A stretch of DNA of 13,318 nucleotides, from the NCBI GenBank assembly GCA_000482145.1, contig AUXH01000536.1:1-13318 (forward strand), in the 5' to 3' direction. The stretch is from Strigomonas culicis (Eukaryota; Euglenozoa; Kinetoplastea; Trypanosomatida; Trypanosomatidae). Each line of letters begins with the position of its first letter. Position 1 is the first letter of the stretch. The notes below the pieces were generated by a model that was given only the letters and a program-made list of their open reading frames with translations, ran no database searches and was not told where the DNA came from. Below, piece after piece: positions 8,801-13,318 of this stretch. The translations under genes and the position numbers were made by a program.

Positions 8801-9198
8801 GGTGGGGCGAGGATATCAACGCGTGCGTACGGCAGACCTGGGTGGACAGCGAGGATGGCAGCCAGGTGGTGAACACCGCGTGGGCGGTCATGGCGATCAT
8901 GCACGCCTCCGGCGCGGACAGCCACCCGCGCGGCAGCCGCCGCCCGCCGCCGGAGGAGCGCGCCCACCTGCTCCACACGCCCAATGCATACATGCTGACC
9001 ACCGACAAGATCATCACCGCGGTCGAGCGCGGCATCCGCTTCCTGCTGACGCGGCAGCTGTCGGACGGGGACTGGGCGCAGGAGCGCATCAGCGGCGTCT
9101 TTAACGGCAACAACCCCATCCACTACCCGGGGTACAAGAACACGATGCCGGTGTGGGCGCTCGGGACGTACCAGCAGTGGCGCAGGGTGTACTACTAA
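5854..9198 (+). CDS. LSS: Lanosterol synthase (oxidosqualene cyclase), with membrane-anchored N-terminal extension
   Basis: It cyclises (3S)-2,3-oxidosqualene to a tetracyclic sterol precursor in the ER, the entry to ergosterol-type sterols. The predicted protein is 1114 residues, against about 730-760 in animals and fungi. Residues 1-225 are an extension with Pro/Arg-rich low complexity and a transmembrane segment at about 126-150. Cyclase homology starts near W235 (WHLRCEDGRQRW). QW-type repeats lie at 358-365, 455-461, about 850-853, 925-936 (QDPTSGSFYGSW), 977-984 and 1068-1074. The catalytic acid is D802 in DCTAE, and the conserved WCH histidine is H552. Product-determining positions read Tyr730 (GYNGSQ), Gln796 and Val800. 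A His6/Gly/Ser5 insert lies near 579-595, and a Gln-rich run near 6829-6846. ATG 5854 is preferred because it is the first in-frame ATG after the predicted splice acceptor and lies at the GC-content switch; ATG 6061 would still give 1045 residues. Lanosterol as product is inferred. Confidence 0.95.
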   Translation: MSSNPHLTTAAVRRGGAVEQQPPLSPLAGTGAAASAEYDSQPPSSASSQRPSRRRRRGPVPPPPPPPPSMFSRVAEWFTTTFTFARERVAFAAYQQRLPFVTVVKPPPHTLREYMGHLLWWTVRKIGYVVVCYLLFGPLLLLLHVLLVAANAVQRRRWKKHQLGWRFRSVPHVRPLAYPTDRHHELPEDEAADAEPFVYDNYTSVAIAQTQKQPGGRGRRQIYADGQHPLPLAGWHLRCEDGRQRWVYGAALAEEEEGNALGRAMLTGDAQSHIAPLATGDRGGVVRPRDELLREALQRRRFVELYQLGLTPPAAPKFPHLYKAAQQQQQQPEVEQEEAALSVESAMDDGIRFLLRLQDPFSGHWPNDYSGCMFLTPGLIFAEYIIAEGDVNRMFTCDGTHCHIKGKAHYYSSLNQQHVFKGSGGGDGYGRVEKEPCLCGVATRQEMVRYLRNYQNKDGGWGQNTEGHSTMLGTVLNYVAMRLLGVDREDAQAALARSWILQRGGAVRTPFWGKMWLILLNLFSYEGVNPLPPEMMWLPRWVPFHYGRAWCHSRVIAIPFSYFYGLRWQSPLYRQREDHHHHHHRGGSSSSSGGAGYCLLEALREELYVQPYKEIRFADYRYAVPEEDLYTPTTRLFRIAMAAVDKLERYVLRRAWFAPVRQRAIETCWRHMAYDDENTHFICLGPVNKSLNFLATYIREGQHSPRFKLHRDRVPDYLYCGPWGIKMNGYNGSQLWDTSFAVQSICACRREQHHPREMQLAHAYCKVAQVLEDPIDMDAFYRHRTRGAWNFSTSPQGWQVSDCTAEGLRVMLLLGAAYNTVNEYPEQRIFDAVEEILSLRNTGSGADMGDGGWASYECTRAPHYCELLNCAELFKDVMVEYSYAECSSSCIHSLALFRERYPHYPRIAEVNRAIREGIACVLRKQDPTSGSFYGSWAVCYTYGAWLVADALRVSGELSDMANHPHCQHLIHFLLRHQDARDGGWGEDINACVRQTWVDSEDGSQVVNTAWAVMAIMHASGADSHPRGSRRPPPEERAHLLHTPNAYMLTTDKIITAVERGIRFLLTRQLSDGDWAQERISGVFNGNNPIHYPGYKNTMPVWALGTYQQWRRVYY

Positions 9199-9555
9199 AA
9201 AACAACAGGTATACAGGAGACGTGGTATGCTACCCATGGAGGTGGGCGACCAAAAAGAAAGAAATGCAAACAACAACAAAAAGAGATAATATACTGTACG
9301 GCGTTCTGTTTGATGGGTTAATCTTTTGTTCTTGCGCTTATCATTTTGCAGTGATGCTAATAACAATAATAAGGATCCATATAGGATTAATTCGTGTTGA
9401 TAGGTAACACCACTATCATTTTTGTAACAGGGAAAAAGGAGGGTTTTAATGAAAGCACGCTCACTCTCTCTCCTTTTTTTTTTTGTGTGTGTGTGTGGAG
9501 AAGTGCTGTTACAACCTCAAGAGGAGAAAACTCCACTTATGAACTCATTATTTTA

Positions 9556-9614
9556 TGTTTCTTCTCTCTCTATCGCTTTCTCTCACTTCGTTATTTTTTT
9601 TTTGTATTTGTCAG
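9556..9614 (+). promoter_or_regulatory. Alternative trans-splice acceptor for the first MGCG gene (distal)
   Basis: A long pyrimidine-rich tract runs from about 9556 to 9603, followed by the first AG at 9613-9614. Use of it would give a leader of about 250 bases. No ATG occurs between this AG and ATG 9866, so either acceptor is compatible with the same protein. Confidence 0.35.
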
Positions 9615-9761
9615 AGTCATTACCAAAAAAAAGAGTTTTTTTTTCTATTTCCACCTCCGTAATCTTATTATCATCGTCTCACATCAATCGCTATAATCGC
9701 AACAATAGCAGCTACCTTCTGTTGAAATTTTTTGATTTTACCCTTACTTTAAAGCGAAACA

Positions 9762-9781
9762 TTTTTTTTTTCGTTGTTTAG
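9762..9781 (+). promoter_or_regulatory. Predicted trans-splice acceptor for the first MGCG gene (proximal)
   Basis: A run of T, then CGTTGTTT, leads directly into AG at 9780-9781. This would give a gene-encoded 5' leader of 84 bases (9782-9865) containing no ATG before the predicted start at 9866. It is inferred from pattern, and the upstream tract ending at 9613-9614 is a rival. Confidence 0.45.
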
Positions 9782-9865
9782 AAAAAAAAAAACCATAGTT
9801 CTTTTCTTAATCTTGTCCATATTTGTGTATTTATATTCATCCACTCACCGTCTCTCTTATTGACC

Positions 9866-10594
9866 ATGGGCTGTGGTAACTCCAAGACGAAGGCGCCGCC
9901 TCAGGACGCGAAGAAGCAGCAGCAGCAGCAGCCGCAGCAGCAGCAGCAGCCCGCTCCCGCGCCCGAGCCGGTCCGCGCGCCGGAACCGGTGTCGGAGCCG
10001 GAGCCGGAGCCGACGCCGAAGGCCGCCGCGCGCTCCGCCGGCGAGGCCACGTCGCCGCACGACGTCGACGTGGATGTGGACGACGTCGCCGCGGAGGAGC
10101 GCGAGGAGCGCGCCAGCATCGAGCGGGACGCGTACGTGGCACAGGAGGCGGTCGAGCGCGACCGCATCGAAGAGGAGGCGGAGGCGGCCTCGCCCGCCGC
10201 GGCTCCAGCCGCGGCTGGCGACGCGCCGCAGGAGATGCAGGTGGCTACGCGCACACTCAAGAAGCGGCCCGGCCCGTCCGGCCCGCGCGGGCTCCCCGCG
10301 CACCCGGTGCGCACGGAGGAGACCGACCGCCGCATCCCCACGACGGTGATCGGCGTCGCGGCCGTCGACGAGGCGGCGGAGCGCAGTGTGACCGGCACGG
10401 AGGCGGTTGACGAGTCGTCGCAGCGCGGGCCGCTCGCGCTCATCAGCCCCGGCGCCGGCGAGCTCATCCATCACCCGACGAAGGAGGCGCCCACGTGGAA
10501 CGTCATGAAGCCCCCGGTACAGATCGGCTCCGCCTGGGTGGTGCTGCGCCAGGTGCGGATGGTCTTCCAGCTCCGCAACACTACAGCAATCTAA
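9866..10594 (+). CDS. Predicted dually acylated, mostly disordered protein (MGCG family, short paralogue)
   Basis: I do not recognise this 242-residue protein. It begins MGCGNSKTKA. Gly2 followed by Cys3 and Ser6 fits an N-myristoylation signal with neighbouring palmitoylation, so attachment to the plasma or flagellar membrane is a reasonable inference. A Gln/Pro-rich segment (about residues 18-50), an acidic patch (DVDVDVDDV) and a charged, probably helical stretch of Glu/Arg repeats (about 78-108) follow; the rest looks disordered. Residues 209-242 form a motif ending exactly at the C-terminus (PTW, then W-x2-LRQVR-x-VF-x2-RN-x-TA). The gene at 11840 has the same motif, so the two are paralogues. 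ATG 9866 is chosen over the non-ATG codon at 9860 because the acylation motif needs Gly at position 2 and no ATG intervenes from either predicted splice acceptor. The stop is TAA. Confidence 0.85.
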   Translation: MGCGNSKTKAPPQDAKKQQQQQPQQQQQPAPAPEPVRAPEPVSEPEPEPTPKAAARSAGEATSPHDVDVDVDDVAAEEREERASIERDAYVAQEAVERDRIEEEAEAASPAAAPAAAGDAPQEMQVATRTLKKRPGPSGPRGLPAHPVRTEETDRRIPTTVIGVAAVDEAAERSVTGTEAVDESSQRGPLALISPGAGELIHHPTKEAPTWNVMKPPVQIGSAWVVLRQVRMVFQLRNTTAI

Positions 10595-10744
10595 GCTCGT
10601 GCTTGTCTTACGCACCAAAGGAAAAAAAAAACATATATAAATAAATAAATAAGTATGTTAAAAAAAGAAAAAAAGTGGTATGCTTGCATCTACAGGCTTT
10701 GTCCATGTAAATGCGGACGTCCATCATTACCACCTACATGTTGT

Positions 10745-10778
10745 ATATATACATGTATATTTTTATATATGTATGTAT
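10745..10778 (+). other. Predicted RNA hairpin in the 3' flank of the first MGCG gene
   Basis: Two 15-base arms (10745-10759 and 10764-10778) pair over their full length on the transcript, with two G-U pairs and a UUUU loop at 10760-10763. The arms are A/U-rich, so stability per pair is modest and chance formation in AT-rich sequence is possible. Location about 150 bases after the stop codon suggests a 3' UTR element. Confidence 0.5.
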
Positions 10779-11078
10779 CTCATTTATTGGATAGCGGGGT
10801 TTCGGGTTCACTAAAGGGATGTGACTCCCCCCTCTCTCTTCCTCCCAACACACACAAAGGAAAAAAAAAAAGGCAAAAATCAACCGTGTTAATATTTGAG
10901 CTCGTGTCATGATAAGAAGAAGAAGAAAAAGAGGCAAATCCATGTATACAGAACAATGCGCGAGAGACGAAGGCGTCATGTTTTGTTTTCGTGTTCACCC
11001 TCTTCAAAAAAAAAAATGCTGAAATAATGGCAGCACGGGAATAAGGCAAGCATAAATATATAAGCAAACCAACAAAAA

Positions 11079-11128
11079 AAAGAAGAAAAAAAAAGAGACT
11101 GAATACAGTCTTTTATTATTTTTTTTTT
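11079..11128 (+). other. Predicted long imperfect RNA hairpin in the MGCG spacer
   Basis: The core AGACTG-AATA-CAGTCT (11096-11111) is a perfect 6-bp stem with a 4-base loop. Pairing continues outward through the purine-rich left arm and U-rich right arm to 11079 and 11128. This gives 23-base arms with two A-A mismatches and three G-U pairs. Outer pairing depends on the homopolymer runs; the mixed-sequence core is the more specific part. Confidence 0.5.
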
Positions 11129-11474
11129 ACTAGTGGCGATTAGGATGTTTATATTCTATAGGAGCATTTGTTATAAATGTATGTGTGTAGTTGTGCTGTA
11201 TTATTTTTTCTTTTTTTCCTTCAATACGAATTATATTATTGTCGTTTATTTGTCTTTTTTTCTGTTATTATTATTACTGTTTTTCTACTGTATACATTCA
11301 CTCGCCATAAGGAAGGAAAAGGAACACAAGCAACAGTTAAGAAAAAGGAATAATGACATCGTTAAAAAAAAAATCAATAATAACACTCCAAAAACACAAT
11401 AAATTAAGACAACCTTCTTGTATATAATAGTAAGTTATTAATTCTTGTAAAACTACACTTCAAAAAAAAAAGGT

Positions 11475-11476
<2 letters not shown>

Positions 11477-11505
<29 letters not shown>
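11477..11505 (+). repeat. (AAC)n microsatellite
   Basis: About nine consecutive AAC units lie in the AT-rich spacer upstream of the second MGCG gene. A simple repeat with no coding role seen. Confidence 0.85.
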
Positions 11506-11629
11506 AGAGATGCATTAAAGCAGTACGCATCGACCCTTCTCATCTCTCTCTTTTTGCACGTGAGCGATGGAAAACAGCTTTATGGGGATAAACAACAAAC
11601 TGTAATGCAAAACGATGCACACCGATTTC

Positions 11630-11723
11630 ATTTTTTTTTTCGTGCTTCCTCCCTCCTCTCTCTGTCCTTTGCTTCGTTCTTTCGACTTTCGCACACCTGC
11701 ACTTGCCGTACCGCTCTCATCAG
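11630..11723 (+). promoter_or_regulatory. Predicted trans-splice acceptor for the second MGCG gene
   Basis: An exceptionally long pyrimidine-rich tract (about 11630-11692, including a run of T and CCTCCCTCCTCTCTCT) is followed by the first AG at 11722-11723. The resulting gene-encoded leader is 116 bases (11724-11839) and contains no ATG before the start at 11840. This is the clearest acceptor in the window. Confidence 0.65.
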
Positions 11724-11839
11724 CACACAACAATCAGCTAAAAAAAAAAACAATCAACTAGGGACCAACCGACTCCTTAGAGACACAAAAACAGCAACAG
11801 CAACACAGAAGAACATCATAAACAAACCGAAAACGGAAA

Positions 11840-12230
11840 ATGGGCTGTGGTGAATCCAAAACTAAGGCCGAGCCCAAGCCCCAGCAGCAGCAGCCGCAGC
11901 CGCAGCCGCAGCAACAGCCGCAGCCGCAGCGGGCGGAGAGCGTGGCGCAGCAAGCACCGGCGCCAGCGCCCGCCCCACCGACGCCGCCCGTCGCAGAGCC
12001 GGCGGCAGCGGCGGTGCCGGTGCGCGCCCACACACCCGTGCCAGAGCCGACGCTGGAGAAGTTCGGGGAGTCGACCATGGGGCCGCTGGAGGTGGAGGAT
12101 GCGTCGATGCTATCCGCGCCGCGCGCACCGCACAACCAGAGCCTCCAGAACACGCTCGCAGAGTCGGAGGCGGTGGCGGCCGAGCGCTGCGCGGCGCAGC
12201 AGCAGCAGGCCCAGCAGCAGCAAGCGGAGG

Positions 12231-12267
<37 letters not shown>

Positions 12268-13117
12268 GGCTCCGCCGGAGGAAAAGAAGCAGCGGACGGT
12301 GGAGCGGCGGCGCTCATCGGCGAGGCAGACACCGCTGGAGTCCTCCCTCAACGCGAGCCAGGCGAGGCTGACGCTGCCGACCGTCGTGGCCGGCGCCGCG
12401 AGTGACGCGCCGGCGCGCAGCGAGGCGGGCTCCACCTCCACACGGCAGCTGAACCGCTCGCGGCCGCGGCTGAACCTGCCGCCGCTGACCGCCGCGCCAA
12501 AGCCGGCCGCGCAGCAGCAGCCGCCGCCGCCGCCGGTGGAGGAGAAGCGGGAGGCCGCGCCGCCGACTCCGCTGGTGCAGCCGCGGGTGGCGACGCCGCC
12601 GCCGCCGACGCCGCCGCCGACGCCGCCGCCGACGCCGCCGCCGGTGGTGGTGGTGGCCACGCCGCCGGTGGAGCGGGCGGCATCGTCCGTGGTCAGCGCG
12701 ACGCCGCCGGCCCCGCCCGCGCCGCCGTCGGAGGAGGTGACGCCGGTCGTGCGCATCGTGCACCACCGTCGGCCCAACTCCAAGTCCACGCGGCTGCCGG
12801 TGCGCACCGAGGCGTCGCCCGAGGCGGAGGAGTGGGACGCGCCGCCGCCGCCGTCGCAGACCGCGTACGTGATCACGCCGGAGGCGTACCAAGCCCCGCA
12901 CCAGCCGTCGCCCGAGGCGGAGGAGCGGGTGCCGCCGGTGGTGGCCTTCGCGGATGAACGCGAAGAGTACAAACGTCTGCACGGCCAGCTGGCGACCGCC
13001 GGCGGCCCGGACCCGACGTGGCGCCTGCTGCGGCCGCAGCCGGTCCTGAGTACGTCGTGGCAGCTGCTGCGGCAGGTGCGCGTGGTCTTCCACATGCGCA
13101 ACATGACGGCTATGTAG
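11840..13117 (+). CDS. Predicted dually acylated, mostly disordered protein (MGCG family, long paralogue)
   Basis: I do not recognise this 425-residue protein. It begins MGCGESKTKA, almost identical to the upstream paralogue, again predicting Gly2 myristoylation and Cys3 palmitoylation. The body is low-complexity: Gln/Pro-rich at about 13-55, two Gln4 runs and an Ala13 run at 120-144, Thr-Pro-Pro-Pro units at 252-268 followed by Val4, and two copies of SPEAEE encoded by an exact 20-base repeat. Residues 392-425 are the shared C-terminal motif, ending at the stop (PTW, then W-x2-LRQVR-x-VF-x2-RN-x-TA). Sixteen of 34 positions are identical to the paralogue with no gaps. The start is the first ATG after the predicted splice acceptor and exposes Gly2. 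A tandem duplication with conserved ends and freely diverging middle is the simplest reading; a linker or scaffold at a membrane is possible but unproven. Confidence 0.87.
12197..12271 (+). repeat. Adjacent CAG and GCT (complementary) coding repeats
   Basis: Four CAG codons, one GCC, three CAG and one CAA are followed after three codons by eleven perfect GCT codons (12233-12265), then GCG and GCT. In the protein this reads Gln4-Ala-Gln4, then Ala13. Because CAG and CTG units are complementary, the two tracts can fold back on each other in single-stranded DNA or RNA. Confidence 0.9.
12593..12643 (+). repeat. ACG(CCG)3 minisatellite encoding Thr-Pro-Pro-Pro units
   Basis: One 15-base unit and three identical 12-base units, all in frame, encode TPPPP followed by three TPPP (residues 252-268 of the second MGCG protein). 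Four GTG codons (Val4) follow immediately. It probably expands and contracts by slippage. Confidence 0.9.
12813..12925 (+). repeat. Two copies of a 20-base direct repeat encoding SPEAEE
   Basis: The copies lie at 12813-12832 and 12906-12925 and are identical and in the same reading frame. They give two SPEAEE peptides about 31 residues apart near the C-terminal part of the second MGCG protein. Confidence 0.85.
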
Positions 13118-13132
13118 TCAGGTCATAAAAAT

Positions 13133-13164
<32 letters not shown>

Positions 13165-13318
13165 GCTTCATAGTTGTTTTTTCTCTCTATTTTGCCTGAC
13201 CAGACTACCACTTTTTTTTTTGCTTTGTTGGTTTTCTTATTATCCCTTTTTGTATCGATATCGGTTTCGATGAATCTCCCTTACATTTTTTTTTCTCTCT
13301 GTGCGTGTGTGTGTGTGT
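13118..13318 (+). other. 3' flank of the second MGCG gene and probable leader region of the next gene
   Basis: Composition drops to AT-rich immediately after the TAG stop. No gene is seen in these 200 bases. The pyrimidine stretch at about 13286-13300, followed by a GT repeat to the window end (13305-13318), could be part of the next gene's splice-acceptor region, but no AG follows within the window. Confidence 0.6.
13133..13164 (+). repeat. (AC)5(AT)11 compound microsatellite
   Basis: Five AC units followed by eleven AT units lie just after the stop codon of the second MGCG gene. The alternating AT part is self-complementary and could form a small hairpin in the 3' UTR. Confidence 0.9.

Larger units (their letters stand above)
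9199..9865 (+). other. AT-rich spacer between LSS and the first MGCG gene
   Basis: This is about 670 bases of AT-rich sequence with poly(T) and poly(A) runs and no credible gene. It should hold the LSS 3' UTR and poly(A) site in its first part and the 5' UTR of the next gene in its last part. Several pyrimidine tracts followed by AG are present; the two best are annotated separately. A GT repeat lies near 9484-9496. Confidence 0.75.
10595..11839 (+). other. Long AT-rich spacer between the two MGCG paralogues
   Basis: At about 1245 bases this is the longest non-coding stretch in the window. I see no tRNA, rRNA or convincing protein gene. It contains many A and T homopolymers, an ATAA-type repeat near 10638-10652, two sizeable hairpins annotated separately, an AAC repeat at about 11477-11505 and a strong pyrimidine tract near its right end. 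It presumably contains a long 3' UTR of the first MGCG gene and the leader of the second. The length alone does not exclude a small non-coding RNA. Confidence 0.7.

Noticed and set aside
7792..9366. Long antisense open frame across LSS (about 524 codons)
   Set aside because: It mirrors LSS codons. Extreme G/C at third positions removes stops from the opposite strand. The translation has no domain and is Arg/Ala/Val-rich.
9449..9781. Possible 110-codon ORF with a signal-peptide-like start in the LSS-MGCG spacer
   Set aside because: AT-rich homopolymer translation. It ends inside the predicted splice-acceptor tract of the next gene and matches no recognised protein.
10795..10830. tRNA-like GGTTTCGGGTTCAC string
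   Set aside because: No acceptor stem, anticodon arm or correctly spaced B box could be found around it.
10655..10912. Possible 85-codon Cys-containing ORF in the MGCG spacer
   Set aside because: Base composition is that of the spacer, it overlaps the predicted hairpin, and no good acceptor lies just upstream.
11133..11402. Possible 89-codon ORF downstream of the second hairpin
   Set aside because: It is mostly Phe/Leu/Tyr then Lys/Asn from homopolymers, with no motif and no GC-rich codon use.
11758..13104. Long antisense open frame across the second MGCG gene (about 448 codons)
   Set aside because: It is a shadow of a repeat-rich GC-rich gene. It yields Gly/Ala/Thr/Cys-rich low complexity, while the sense frame has an acylation signal and a C-terminal motif shared with a paralogue.
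13118..13200. GTCAGG and CCTGAC as a paired stem across the second MGCG 3' flank
   Set aside because: Only six bases pair, about 75 bases apart. This is expected by chance.
2..13318. CRISPR arrays, insertion sequences, bacterial operon signals
   Set aside because: No spaced direct repeats, transposase or ribosome-binding sites are seen, and the gene structure is that of a eukaryotic kinetoplastid.

Overview
The window looks like nuclear DNA of a trypanosomatid (Kinetoplastea). All four credible genes lie head-to-tail on the + strand and none needs a cis intron. Coding DNA is extremely GC-rich, with most codons ending in G or C. It alternates sharply with AT-rich spacers full of A and T homopolymers, and long polypyrimidine tracts followed by AG precede the start codons, as expected for spliced-leader trans-splicing within a polycistronic unit. 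The cyclase encoded here also has a trypanosome-type active site. The genus cannot be resolved by reading alone.

Layout. (1) Bases 2-4990 are the 3' part of a large STE11/MEKK-like protein kinase. It carries one or two PAS-like regions, a long disordered middle, an FHA domain and a C-terminal kinase domain; its start lies left of the window. (2) Bases 5854-9198 encode oxidosqualene cyclase (lanosterol synthase), with a roughly 225-residue N-terminal extension containing a transmembrane segment. (3) Bases 9866-10594 and 11840-13117 encode two related, mostly disordered proteins. Both begin MGCG-x-SKTKA, a predicted N-myristoylation plus palmitoylation signal, and both end in the same ungapped 34-residue C-terminal motif. 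I do not recognise this family. (4) The last 200 bases are the 3' flank of the fourth gene and probably the start of the next gene's polypyrimidine tract.

The genes probably share a polycistronic transcript, but nothing in the sequence shows a common pathway. In trypanosomatids neighbouring genes are often unrelated, so co-directionality should not be read as a functional operon. Regulation is expected to act mainly through UTRs. The 1.2-kb spacer between the two MGCG genes is the longest and can form two sizeable RNA hairpins.

Most promising for novelty: the MGCG gene pair defined by conserved ends and diverged middles; the PAS/FHA/STE11 kinase with an HSD rather than HRD catalytic loop; and the membrane-anchored cyclase with a Tyr/Gln/Val active-site signature.
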